From Allolucifera butyrica (GTDB lineage: Bacteria; Bacillota; Negativicutes; Sporomusales; UPPP01), in NCBI RefSeq assembly GCF_900476375.1, contig NZ_UPPP01000091.1, forward strand, positions 1 to 32,509: a stretch of DNA of 32,509 nt. Reading direction: 5' to 3'. The notes under the pieces are model-generated. The model worked only from the letters and a program-made list of their open reading frames with translations. It did not search any database and was not told the origin of the DNA. Below are positions 19,946 through 28,024 of this stretch, piece by piece. Position 1 is the first letter of the stretch. Every line of letters begins with the position of its first letter. Both the position numbers and the translations under genes were made by a program.

Positions 19946-22467
19946 GAAGCTATTCCCTCCTGCTTATTGAACTTTTGTTTTTCTTTGCAGAAAATATCGT
20001 ACTCTACATCTAAATCTTTGTAGCGTAACCACGCCTCATTAAAACCTTCCAGCCCAAATTGTTCTAACAGTTCCATTGCTTTTAATTGGTCTTCCTTCCC
20101 ACTGGCGGCACAATAGGCCAGTGCAAACCGTTGCAGAGCCAGGTCGTAAAGCCTCGACCCTTCCGTCGATTTTAGGTAATACTGTCTTTGAGGCGTTGCC
20201 TGTGAAATAATTTCAATTTCCCGCTCGTTGAGACCAAAGCTACGGTAAAGGTCCCGCATATGCACTTGAACTGCGTTAGGGTTTGGCAGATAAATTTTTG
20301 TCTTGCAAGAATCTATAATGGTTGGCGTAATTTTAGATCCCATAATATCGTCTAAACTCTGAGTTGCGAAAACTACAGATACTTCGAATTTCCGCAGGGT
20401 TTTGAGCCAATCTCTGATTTTATCGGCAAATATCTCATTATCCAGTAAACGCCAGCACTCATCTAAAATGAGGATAGTTGGCCCGCTCGCTTTCTTAAAC
20501 CGTTGCTCCAAACGGTGAAATAAATATGACAGCGCCGGTGGGACAGCGGCAGCAGTCTTCATCAGTCGCCCCATTTCAAATACTTGCCAATTTCCATCTT
20601 TAAGATTATCTTTGGCTCCATCGAATAACTTACCAAAGGACCCTTTCAGAGTAAGTGGCTGCATAACGTCCCGCAAATGTTGAGATTCCTGAATCATACT
20701 ACAAAAGTCAGTAATGGTACGTCTCTCTCTCTGCGCGGATGCCAATCGATGTAAAGCGTTCATGACAATCTGTTTAACTTTGGTGTCGATTTTCTCGCCC
20801 TCGCCGCGCATAAAATCATAAATCCATTCAGAAGCCCAAGTTAATTCGTCTGGATCGTCAATATCAGCCAGCGGCTGAAAAGATAGCGCCGAACCATCCG
20901 TGGCAAGGTCATAAAAATCGCCGCCTACACCAGCAGTCAAGACGCGAATGCTGGCATCTTTATCAAAGATAAAAACATTTGCATCCTTATACCCTCTCCA
21001 TTGCGCTGCCAATAATGCAAGATGCACTGATTTGCCTGCGCCGGTCGGTCCAATTAGCATAGTATGGCCTACGCCTCCAACATGTAAATTCAGACGAAAC
21101 GGCGTATTGCCAGCAGTTTGAGTGGCTAATAAGGCCGGAGCCTTTAGGTGCCGGTTAATGGCATGACCGGCGAAAATAGCAGATAAAGGAAACATATGCG
21201 TTAAGTTTCTGCTAGAAAGCAGCGCCCGTCTGACATTCGCGCGAGGTACGCAAGGGACACTGCCCAGCCAGGCAAAGGTAGCATTAAAGGTTTCTTTGAT
21301 CGTGGTGAAATTCAGGTTGTTAATTGTCTTTTCTATTGCCAGTACCTTTTTTTCAGCCATTCTTTCATCAGGGTCCATAACCACGATGCAAGAAGTAAAA
21401 TAGCCTAAGCTAATTTCATCATTGGATATTGCATCATGGGCATCTGACGCTACTTCGGATTTACTAACCGCATCCTTATTAATTTGGGATGTTTCCCGGC
21501 CAGAAAGGCTTTCTATAATAAACGACAGCCATGATTTTCTTAAATTAAATAGTTTTCTTGCCCAGCTTTTCGCTTCGGACATAGCCTCCATTTTATCAAG
21601 GGGAATAAACCGTGTAACCCAGCGATATTCAAAGTTTAGGCGATTCAGAGCGTCAAAAATACCGGGGGTAGATGCACCGGGATACCCTTGGATGGTAACT
21701 ACCCGAATGTGCTGATCGCCAAGCATAGGCTCCAAACTAGGCAGCAGAGGCTGATCGGCAATATAAGAGTCGATAAACATGGGTACTTCCGGCACCGCTA
21801 CTTTGTGGCGCTTGGTTGAGACCGTGGAGTGCAAATACGTTAATGTTTCCTCATCCGTTAATTCCCTGGCTTCCGGCATTGCTTCGGCAAAAATAGCGAA
21901 AAACCGGTTTACCTCCACAAGAAAATCATTTAGTGTTTCCTCTAACATTAAGTTTTTCTTTCTTTGATTTTTAGGCTTGGTAATAAAGTACCCGGATAAA
22001 TTTTTCATCTTGTCAGGCGGTGGTAGCCAACAGAGAGTAAGGTAACTATCACTTTCGTAATGATTGCCTCTACTGAAATAGATGCTTCGCTCCTTATCTA
22101 TTAAGTGAGTTACTACATCCGGAAAGGTCTTTACAGGATATTCAGCTGCCTTTTTACGCTGGGCTTCGGTGTAAATAACCCAGCCGCTGCCTAACCTTTT
22201 AAAACAGTTATTTAAGCGGGTAGAAAGAGCCGTTAGTTCCTCTCTGGTGGCACTATCCAGGTCTGGTCCACGAAATGCGAATGTTTTTTGAAAAGAACCG
22301 TCTTTATTCAATATCACCCCAGGGGCACATAGCATTACCCAAGGCAATAAATCGGTTAGCCGGTCGGGATTAGAGCGAAAGGCTTTGACCTTATAGGTTA
22401 AGTTATTAATTTTAGGAAGCAGCGTATCAACGCTTGGGCTTTTCTTCGCTTTCTTCTTGATAAACAC
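19942..22467 (-). CDS. trbE: TrbE/VirB4 transport ATPase
   Basis: An 841-aa ATPase energising pilus assembly and substrate transfer. The N-terminal CagE/TrbE/VirB domain (about 30-430) is followed by Walker A GPTGAGKS (473-480) and Walker B TILILDECWRL (664-674). Start is GTG (GTG TTT ATC) with GGAGG 10 nt upstream. Length and motifs are normal for the family. It follows trbD after 59 nt, the largest gap inside this part of the operon. Confidence 0.95.
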   Translation of the reverse strand: MFIKKKAKKSPSVDTLLPKINNLTYKVKAFRSNPDRLTDLLPWVMLCAPGVILNKDGSFQKTFAFRGPDLDSATREELTALSTRLNNCFKRLGSGWVIYTEAQRKKAAEYPVKTFPDVVTHLIDKERSIYFSRGNHYESDSYLTLCWLPPPDKMKNLSGYFITKPKNQRKKNLMLEETLNDFLVEVNRFFAIFAEAMPEARELTDEETLTYLHSTVSTKRHKVAVPEVPMFIDSYIADQPLLPSLEPMLGDQHIRVVTIQGYPGASTPGIFDALNRLNFEYRWVTRFIPLDKMEAMSEAKSWARKLFNLRKSWLSFIIESLSGRETSQINKDAVSKSEVASDAHDAISNDEISLGYFTSCIVVMDPDERMAEKKVLAIEKTINNLNFTTIKETFNATFAWLGSVPCVPRANVRRALLSSRNLTHMFPLSAIFAGHAINRHLKAPALLATQTAGNTPFRLNLHVGGVGHTMLIGPTGAGKSVHLALLAAQWRGYKDANVFIFDKDASIRVLTAGVGGDFYDLATDGSALSFQPLADIDDPDELTWASEWIYDFMRGEGEKIDTKVKQIVMNALHRLASAQRERRTITDFCSMIQESQHLRDVMQPLTLKGSFGKLFDGAKDNLKDGNWQVFEMGRLMKTAAAVPPALSYLFHRLEQRFKKASGPTILILDECWRLLDNEIFADKIRDWLKTLRKFEVSVVFATQSLDDIMGSKITPTIIDSCKTKIYLPNPNAVQVHMRDLYRSFGLNEREIEIISQATPQRQYYLKSTEGSRLYDLALQRFALAYCAASGKEDQLKAMELLEQFGLEGFNEAWLRYKDLDVEYDIFCKEKQKFNKQEGIAS

Positions 22468-22526
22468 TATTGAGATTCCTCCCTTCCAACCTGGTTAAAC
22501 CAGTCCTGCGCCTGAAAAGCCATTTA

Positions 22527-22778
22527 CTAAACATAATAATACTTTTTCATCCGGACGTACTGCTGCCAGCCCTCAAAGAAATAAGGGTCTTTTTTGGCTA
22601 AATGTCTACCTACCACATGAATCACAAAACAAAACGGCAAAATAAGAAATGAATGTAAGCCGATGGCAAAAGCGGATGCAATAGCCCCGTTCAAATAACA
22701 TAACCCCCGTGGAACACCCAAAATCAGTATCGGCTCCGTAAGGGAACGATAAATGGGTTGTACAAAACCATCACCCAT
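22527..22778 (-). CDS. trbD: TrbD/VirB3-like inner-membrane protein
   Basis: An 83-aa protein with the family pattern: an N-terminal PIYRSLTEPILILGVPRGLC segment, two adjacent membrane stretches (about 31-57) and an aromatic tail (KKDPYFFEGWQQYVRMKKYY). VirB3/TrbD works with VirB4/TrbE at the inner membrane, and here it immediately precedes trbE. AGGAGG lies 9 nt before ATG. Confidence 0.88.
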   Translation of the reverse strand: MGDGFVQPIYRSLTEPILILGVPRGLCYLNGAIASAFAIGLHSFLILPFCFVIHVVGRHLAKKDPYFFEGWQQYVRMKKYYYV

Positions 22779-22791
22779 AAGAATTCGCCTC

Positions 22792-23748
22792 CTAAACTAC
22801 CTCTTCCAAAACATACTCACCATTCACAAAACCTTTTACATGGGCAATTTCTTTAACTTTTCGATTGCCAACGCGGTCTTTTTCAATAAAGATAATTAGG
22901 TCTATAGCCTGGCCGATCATCCGCTGCTGCGGCGATTTGCTTTCCTCCGCGATAAGGTCTTCCAGCCGGTACAATGCCTCCAGGGCGCTATTGGAATGGA
23001 TTGTGAAAATTGAGCCTGGATGGCCGGTATTCATTGATTTTAACAGTTCAAGCGCCGCTCCATCGCGCACCTCACCGATTACGATCCGGTCAGGCCGAAG
23101 GCGTAGTATGGATTTAACTATGCGCCTCATCGGCGCATACTCCGTTGTCCGGAGAGTAATTTTATTTGCTGCTGTGCATTGCAGCTCTGCCACATCCTCC
23201 ATAGTGAGCACACGCGCCTCGGTCTTAGAAATCTCGGCCAGGATTGCATTAGTTAATGTCGTTTTCCCCGAACTGGTCCCCCCGGCAACACAAATGTTTT
23301 CCGGGGGGTTGCCATATACAGCCTGCATAATCCGCTCTTTCTGCTTGGAAGTCATAATCTTCTTTTCTACATAATTATCAAGTGAAAACACCTGAATGGC
23401 TTTTTTGCGGATACTAAATATATGGCGTTTTGCAGCCGGTGGAATAATCGCTTCAAAACGGGCGCCGCTTTTCGGCAGTTCTGCACTCAAAATCGGATTT
23501 TCCCGATTGCATTCACTTTCGGTACTGCTGGCCACAACGGAAATAATTCTTTCAGCTGCCGCTTCGTCCAGTTCCTCTTTAGTATCCACGCACCCCACGC
23601 CGAGACGGTCGATCCATATGCGCCCATCATCGTTTAACATGATTTCTACAATGTCGTCCGCATTATACAACCACTCTAAAATCTTGGGTCCTAATGCATC
23701 ATCCAACATAGCGATCATTCGTAAATAAGTTTCGTCCAATTCGTTCAA
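22792..23748 (-). CDS. trbB: TrbB/VirB11 hexameric ATPase
   Basis: A 318-aa secretion ATPase of the VirB11/PulE class. N-terminal domain to about residue 130, Walker A GGTSSGKT (156-163), Asp/Glu box EDVAELQ (184-190), Walker B RIVIGEVRDG (221-230) and His box TIHSNSA (249-255). Start is TTG with GGGGGG 6 nt upstream. Placed between trbI and trbD rather than at the front of the operon as in RP4. Confidence 0.95.
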   Translation of the reverse strand: MNELDETYLRMIAMLDDALGPKILEWLYNADDIVEIMLNDDGRIWIDRLGVGCVDTKEELDEAAAERIISVVASSTESECNRENPILSAELPKSGARFEAIIPPAAKRHIFSIRKKAIQVFSLDNYVEKKIMTSKQKERIMQAVYGNPPENICVAGGTSSGKTTLTNAILAEISKTEARVLTMEDVAELQCTAANKITLRTTEYAPMRRIVKSILRLRPDRIVIGEVRDGAALELLKSMNTGHPGSIFTIHSNSALEALYRLEDLIAEESKSPQQRMIGQAIDLIIFIEKDRVGNRKVKEIAHVKGFVNGEYVLEEVV

Positions 23749-23763
23749 AGCAGTCCCCCCGAA

Positions 23764-24993
23764 CTAAAAGGAAATATATGGGTGTAAGAGCAAGTCACGC
23801 TCCACCATGACATTAAACAATCCACCGGGAGCCACCTCAATGGTTGGCTGTACATTAAGATTGTTTTGGGTTAACTTATCCGCTATGCTGCTAATATTAG
23901 CTGCTACCGTATCAGAGGCAGAATTATTGCTGCTGCTAATCCTTCCAACAGCATAGGCAAACGCACTACTGTATAAGGCGGCACCAATTAGTTTTCCCTC
24001 ATGCTGGTTTACTTTGCCGGTCATGCCGGAATACCCGGATAAATCAGCCCCCGGCATTCCATCTAAGTCAAAACTGTCGCCATTCGGAAAAATCAATCGT
24101 TTCCAAGCAACTTGCACCCTGGATTGTCCATAGGTAACTTTCGAGTCATACGTTCCTACCAGCCTGGTTCCTTGGGGGATTAATAAGTATTTTCCGGAAA
24201 CCGTATCGAATATGTTTTCCCGTACTTGGGCTATAACTACCCCTGGTAAATCCGAGTTAATTCCGGAAATTAGCGTAGACGGAATAACCGAACCTGCTTT
24301 CACTTCAAACGCTGATTTTGGGGAAGTAATTGCAGATTGCACATAAAATTCTTTATCGGTGGAAACCGATTTATTGAAAGTCCTTTTTTCATCCTGTAGG
24401 TTAATATCCTCGCCACCCATGCCGCCAGCGCCTGGGGCTATAATTATATTGGGATTGGTATTTTCATACCCTATGGAAACACCTATGGCAACAGGAACAG
24501 GGGCCATACTTGTATTGCCAATCCCCCCAAAACGAACGGGACTTTTCCTGGTATCTTGGCCAACATTATTTGGACTGTTGCCTATATTGCCGCGTTCTCT
24601 ATCCGGAATCGACGGAACGGGGAAACCGCCAGGGTAGGTATTACTGTTCGCAGGATCGACTATCGTCTCTGGCTTCTTATTAACAGCCGCTTTTTTCTCT
24701 TGTTCATATTGGGGCATATCATCATATTTTTTAGGACCTTCTAAAACCTTTGCCGGAGGTGGTGTAGGCTGCGCTTCATTTTGCTTTTGCGAAACAGCTG
24801 CAGCTGGGTTTTTCGGCGTTTCGTTGCTGGAACGATAGACAAACGCCATTAGACTGCCGACAAAAGCAATTAAAAATAAAGCGGTAAAGCCAAAAACTAA
24901 TTTTTTATTGATTCTAGTCCCTTCCGGGGGATCTTCTTTTAGTCCAAACTTTCGGTTATTATCAACAATTGCCATCGGTTCTGTTTCTTTCAT
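23764..24993 (-). CDS. trbI: TrbI/VirB10-like core protein
   Basis: A 409-aa protein: short cytoplasmic N-terminus, single TM (about 31-52), long Pro/Asn-rich periplasmic linker (to about 195) and the C-terminal beta-barrel core domain (KAGSVIPSTLISGINSDLPG, VIAQVRENIFDT, LIPQGTRLVGTYDS). VirB10 spans both membranes and gates the channel, so this is key evidence for a diderm host. AGGAGG lies 8-9 nt before ATG; five bases separate it from trbG. Confidence 0.93.
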   Translation of the reverse strand: MKETEPMAIVDNNRKFGLKEDPPEGTRINKKLVFGFTALFLIAFVGSLMAFVYRSSNETPKNPAAAVSQKQNEAQPTPPPAKVLEGPKKYDDMPQYEQEKKAAVNKKPETIVDPANSNTYPGGFPVPSIPDRERGNIGNSPNNVGQDTRKSPVRFGGIGNTSMAPVPVAIGVSIGYENTNPNIIIAPGAGGMGGEDINLQDEKRTFNKSVSTDKEFYVQSAITSPKSAFEVKAGSVIPSTLISGINSDLPGVVIAQVRENIFDTVSGKYLLIPQGTRLVGTYDSKVTYGQSRVQVAWKRLIFPNGDSFDLDGMPGADLSGYSGMTGKVNQHEGKLIGAALYSSAFAYAVGRISSSNNSASDTVAANISSIADKLTQNNLNVQPTIEVAPGGLFNVMVERDLLLHPYISF

Positions 24994-24998
24994 AGTAA

Positions 24999-25781
24999 CT
25001 ACCTCCTTTTCTCATCCGGCACAGCCTTAATTATTACCACATCCTTACCGCTGACCAATTCCAGTTCATTGCAAATACGGTCTACGATGAAATAACCCTG
25101 GCGTATGCGGTAATTGACTAATTGCAGATTTTTTCCCTCTTTAACAAATAGCACCGGCATGGAAGATTGCTCTGTCTTCGGTCCCAATTTTATATAGGTT
25201 TTACCCTCATAATCATAGACATTAACCGGCTTCCAGAGGTAATTCTTCTTCGCCTTGATTTTATAATTTCGATTCATCTTGGTAATGTCGGTTGGTATAA
25301 TAGTAATTTCGTCTTCCAGTCTTGCCAGCGCCCTCTGTCTAGCAATTTGCTCATCTTTGGGGTAACTCCATTGGATAATCCCGTTGTACCAGTTTGCTGA
25401 ACACAGCATAAGCCGGTAGGTTCGCCGGTCTGTGGAAATAATTACATTTGTATTAATATTATCAGCAGTTGGCTTTATAAATAGGCTGTATTGCGTTGGT
25501 CCATTATCATTAGTAGTCAATGCCTGTTCAACCAGCCAACTGGATGTATCCCCGCCGAACATAGCCCGGATAGTTTCCCCCGGCTGCAGTCTGACTTCCG
25601 TCAATCTCTCCGGCGTTGTGTAAACTTTGTAAATATCATCCTGGTCATAGACAAATTGAATGTCTTTATCCTGAAAACTAGCAGCGTCCTGGATTTGTTC
25701 TGCATGAGCAAGAGGTAATATAATAAAGCTGCAGAACACTATTAAAGAACAAACTAACTTTTTTAAAGATTGTTGCCTCAT
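24999..25781 (-). CDS. trbG: TrbG/VirB9-like core protein
   Basis: A 260-aa periplasmic/outer-membrane core subunit: signal peptide (to about residue 27, PLAHA), N-terminal beta domain with the VirB9-type segment IQFVYDQDDIYKVYTTPERL, and C-terminal domain (NRNYKIKAKKNYLWKPVNVY ... LFVKEGKNLQLVNYRIRQGY). VirB9 binds VirB7 and VirB10 to form the outer-membrane ring. GGAGGG before ATG overlaps the trbF end. Confidence 0.92.
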   Translation of the reverse strand: MRQQSLKKLVCSLIVFCSFIILPLAHAEQIQDAASFQDKDIQFVYDQDDIYKVYTTPERLTEVRLQPGETIRAMFGGDTSSWLVEQALTTNDNGPTQYSLFIKPTADNINTNVIISTDRRTYRLMLCSANWYNGIIQWSYPKDEQIARQRALARLEDEITIIPTDITKMNRNYKIKAKKNYLWKPVNVYDYEGKTYIKLGPKTEQSSMPVLFVKEGKNLQLVNYRIRQGYFIVDRICNELELVSGKDVVIIKAVPDEKRR

Positions 25782-25793
25782 CAGCTCACCCTC

Positions 25794-26495
25794 CTAAATA
25801 TCTGGCGACCATGAAAAATCCGCGATTTTCAAACCCAGTGGATTATTTAAAATATCCTGTTCCGTCTTTGGCGGATCAGTAGCGACGGTAAATAATCCCG
25901 TCATATTCCGAGTGGCCTTCCGTGTCCCGTCCTTGGCATAAACAACTTCCGTCCATCTAACCTGATAGGTATTTCCTGACGAAGGTACCGCGCCAAAACT
26001 GCGGACGGTTACTGCTACCGTTTCTTTTCCTAACTTGGCAGATGGATCTTCATCATTCATGATTTGGTTCATTTTATTGGCAGCTGCCGGCCGTAAATAG
26101 GCATAGGATGCCTCCCAATCCTGGGTAGTTCTCACAGGATCAAGCGAAATTGACCGGATGTTTTTCACAAACTGACAGAGAAAATAATTGATTTCTCTTT
26201 CTCCCGGCTTAAAATTGGTTTCCCTTGCCGGACCGACAGCTTTAGGAGCGCCCTCGCTATTCAACTGGACAACATACGGAATAAAGGAACTTCTGGACCC
26301 CATGTATACGTTTCCGGCTATTGAGAACCCAAGAAAGACAAGCACTGTAAAAAAACCAATCTTCCAGCTATATGCCTCTACTTTGGCGCTACCCAATAGA
26401 TGGTCCCAAATTTGTTTTGGGGCATCGTAGGGGGAAACGGGTGGGGCATCCGGCTTGTAATCTTCCACCCGTGCGGTTAACTCTTTTGCACTCAT
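25794..26495 (-). CDS. trbF: TrbF/VirB8-like inner-membrane protein
   Basis: A 233-aa bitopic protein: cytoplasmic N-terminus, one TM (about 46-64), periplasmic NTF2-like domain (FIPYVVQLNSEGAPKAVGPA ... TYQVRWTEVVYAKDGTRKAT). VirB8 is an assembly factor of the inner-membrane complex. Normal length. It follows the pilin gene by 12 nt and precedes trbG by 12 nt. Confidence 0.92.
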   Translation of the reverse strand: MSAKELTARVEDYKPDAPPVSPYDAPKQIWDHLLGSAKVEAYSWKIGFFTVLVFLGFSIAGNVYMGSRSSFIPYVVQLNSEGAPKAVGPARETNFKPGEREINYFLCQFVKNIRSISLDPVRTTQDWEASYAYLRPAAANKMNQIMNDEDPSAKLGKETVAVTVRSFGAVPSSGNTYQVRWTEVVYAKDGTRKATRNMTGLFTVATDPPKTEQDILNNPLGLKIADFSWSPDI

Positions 26496-26507
26496 CGCAA
26501 ATTCTCC

Positions 26508-26882
26508 TTAAAAACCAAGTCCAACAGATACACCAAACAAGGTTGAAATTAACGTGGTGGCAGTAAGTGCTCCCGAAATTCCAATAGCCATTTTTACCAT
26601 TCTCTCGGATACGGCTCCCAAATTGCCAAAGCTAAGAGCCAAAAAACCACCACATACACATAAAGCGGACAAAATGCCTGCAACCGGCCCGGTTATTGAC
26701 TTCATTACGGTATTCATGGGAGTTTCCCACGGAAGCCCGCTAGTACCTGACGCAAAGGCCGTGGAAGGAATAACCAGCACCACTAAGGCAGCTAAAAGAA
26801 TCAATTTTAAACCATCATTTTTTTTCATAAAAAATCGCCCCTCTCTTAATTTTTTAATTGACCACCTAAAATAGCAACTCAT
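26508..26882 (-). CDS. trbC: TrbC/VirB2-like pilin precursor
   Basis: The conjugative pilin, first gene of the secretion operon. After the signal peptide (cleavage expected at FASGT) come SGLPWETPMNTVMKSITGPV and two hydrophobic helices separated by GNLGAVSERM, the VirB2/TrbC plan. Two in-frame starts exist. ATG at 26882 follows AAAGGAGGTGATT, a perfect complement of the 16S rRNA end; ATG at 26828 follows a weaker GAGGGG. I give the first, which yields a 44-residue leader, within the long leaders known for TrbC pilins; the shorter form is 106 aa. Cyclisation by the TraF peptidase is expected. Confidence 0.85.
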   Translation of the reverse strand: MSCYFRWSIKKLREGRFFMKKNDGLKLILLAALVVLVIPSTAFASGTSGLPWETPMNTVMKSITGPVAGILSALCVCGGFLALSFGNLGAVSERMVKMAIGISGALTATTLISTLFGVSVGLGF

Positions 26883-26958
26883 TTTGAATCACCTCCTTTC
26901 AAAAGTCGGTTTTTACCGGATTTTACCGGCAAAAAAAATGTTTCTTACTTCTTGGACT
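26883..26958 (-). promoter_or_regulatory. leader of the secretion operon
   Basis: On the minus strand this short gap holds tandem CCGGTAAAA units (CGGTAAAAACCG can form a small hairpin) and then the perfect Shine-Dalgarno. I see no convincing -35/-10 pair, so transcription may enter from the XRE gene at 26959-27180 lying upstream on the same strand. Confidence 0.45.
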
Positions 26959-27180
26959 TTATATCTTTTTGTCACAGTCGCTTGAAGCTTTTTTCTGTGG
27001 CAGAAAAGTATCTGGTGTTGTACCATAAACCCTGGCTAACTGTACGGCTAACTCAAAGCTAATCTTTATTTTCCCTAGCTCTACATCGGACAGCCATCGC
27101 TTATCTCTCCCGCATGGCAATGCAGCTTCTGTTTGAGTCATTCGAAGCGCCTTGCGGACTTCTCGAAAGCGGAAATTCAT
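26959..27180 (-). CDS. small XRE-family regulator upstream of the secretion operon (4 of 5)
   Basis: A 73-aa protein, nearly all HTH (FREVRKALRMTQTEAALPCG, WLSDVELGKI, FELAVQLARVYGTTPDTFLP). The N-terminus begins at ATG; no strong ribosome binding site is visible. It is divergent from the XRE gene at 27311 and reads into the secretion operon, so it is well placed to be coexpressed with and regulate transfer genes. Its promoter (27249-27277) contains one arm of the inverted operator. Confidence 0.85.
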   Translation of the reverse strand: MNFRFREVRKALRMTQTEAALPCGRDKRWLSDVELGKIKISFELAVQLARVYGTTPDTFLPQKKASSDCDKKI

Positions 27181-27223
27181 TCAGTTCACCCCTAACTACG
27201 GTTTCAAACAAAGGAAAGCAAAC

Positions 27224-27269
27224 TTTCCATATATGCAATTTTTATTTCATTATATTGCATATATGGAAA
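27224..27269. promoter_or_regulatory. 15-bp inverted-repeat operator between divergent XRE genes
   Basis: TTTCCATATATGCAA (27224-27238) and TTGCATATATGGAAA (27255-27269) are exact complements 16 nt apart. Each arm contains the self-complementary CATATATG, so each can be one dimer site and the pair a cooperative operator. Confidence 0.8.
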
Positions 27270-27277
27270 ATACACAA
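27249..27277 (-). promoter_or_regulatory. leftward promoter of the XRE/secretion-operon side
   Basis: On the minus strand TTGTGT (27272-27277), 17 nt, TATAAT (27249-27254). The right operator arm fills the spacer, so a bound repressor would block this promoter directly. Confidence 0.6.
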
Positions 27278-27310
27278 CCCCTAATTTATCCTTTTTGTGG
27301 AGGAATTATT

Positions 27311-27664
27311 ATGACTACATTCGGTCAACGCCTACGCCAAGCCAGGGAAAGTAGTAACATTTCTCTGACCACCTTTGCTGAAGAATCTGGAATATCGATA
27401 AGCAATCTTAGCAGATATGAAAATGACAGTGTTAAACCAACATCTGATTCCATCGTTGCAATAAGCAATTATTTGAACGTATCTACTGACTGGTTATTAA
27501 AGGGGACTGATAAGCCTATCACTGATCCTGATTTGCAGCACATGATAGACATATTGGAAAAGATGATGAGCATTGATTCAGATACGCGAATTTGGGTTAA
27601 AAAACAGTTTGAATACTGTTTTAAACCGCTAATCGATGAGATTTTAAATCCCAACAATAAATGA
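27311..27664 (+). CDS. XRE-family repressor with C-terminal helical domain (5 of 5)
   Basis: A 117-aa protein: HTH at residues 3-65 (FGQRLRQARESSNISLTTFA, ISNLSRYENDSVKP) and a helical C-terminus (DLQHMIDILEKMMSIDSDTR) for oligomerisation. Start ATG has GGAGG 7 nt upstream; the frame is open 53 codons earlier but that part runs through the operator. It probably binds the inverted repeat at 27224-27269, repressing itself and the leftward genes, and so is a candidate master repressor of conjugation. Confidence 0.88.
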   Translation: MTTFGQRLRQARESSNISLTTFAEESGISISNLSRYENDSVKPTSDSIVAISNYLNVSTDWLLKGTDKPITDPDLQHMIDILEKMMSIDSDTRIWVKKQFEYCFKPLIDEILNPNNK

Positions 27665-27690
27665 TCTTTTCCCGCGCCTACGTTATAATG

Positions 27691-27800
27691 AAAGCAAGGC
27701 AAACCCCTTCAAGGACTAACACCTTTGGTGTAATCCTTGGGAGCTTTTGCTTGTAGGTGGATGTCGCTGGTCTCTTGGCGGGGATAGCGGCATCCTTGCA
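27691..27800 (+). ncRNA. candidate structured RNA downstream of the XRE repressor
   Basis: A possible -10 TATAAT (27684-27689) without a good -35 is followed by two stable hairpins: AAGCAA...TTGCTT enclosing CCC/GGG and an inner AAGGA-ACACC/GGTGT-TCCTT stem (27692-27752), then GGATG-CGCT/AGCG-CATCC (27759-27795). No reading frame. It may be the 3' end of the XRE message or a separate RNA; no family recognised. Confidence 0.4.
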
Positions 27801-27819
27801 TTTTCGTGAAATTGTTAAC

Positions 27820-27848
27820 TTGACGGTTTTAATTTACAGGATAAATAT
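27820..27848 (+). promoter_or_regulatory. possible rightward promoter
   Basis: TTGACG (27820-27825) with TAAATA at 16 nt (27842-27847). It would make only a short RNA ending at the terminator 27891-27938. Weak. Confidence 0.35.
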
Positions 27849-27890
27849 GACAAACTTGTGACAATGTTAGCTAAAAATAGCATGTTATGG

Positions 27891-27938
27891 AAAAAAGCCC
27901 AATTTTTACGTAAAATCTACGCAAAAACTGGGCTTTTT
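27891..27938. terminator. strong bidirectional terminator
   Basis: AAAAAGCCCA...TGGGCTTTTT with an inner AATTTTTACGTA/TACGCAAAAA stem: one long hairpin with A and T runs at both ends. It ends the leftward partition operon (last gene 28015) and rightward transcription from the XRE side. Confidence 0.9.
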
Positions 27939-27958
27939 AGATCGCGCTGCTATTTTCT

Positions 27959-28024
27959 ATTTTAGATATATTTATAATACCTTTATAATATATTTAAAAG
28001 ATATTTAAAAAGTATTATATAATA
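27959..28024. repeat. AT-rich TTTATAATA-type repeats after the partition operon
   Basis: Contains TATATTTATAATACC, TTTATAATATATTT and variants, overlapping the end of the small partition gene. Same motif family as 28336-28395 and 671-737. Confidence 0.6.

Noticed and set aside
27865..27960. Short plus-strand frame (LAKNSMLWKKAQFLRKIYAK)
   Set aside because: It lies across the bidirectional terminator and has no ribosome binding site.
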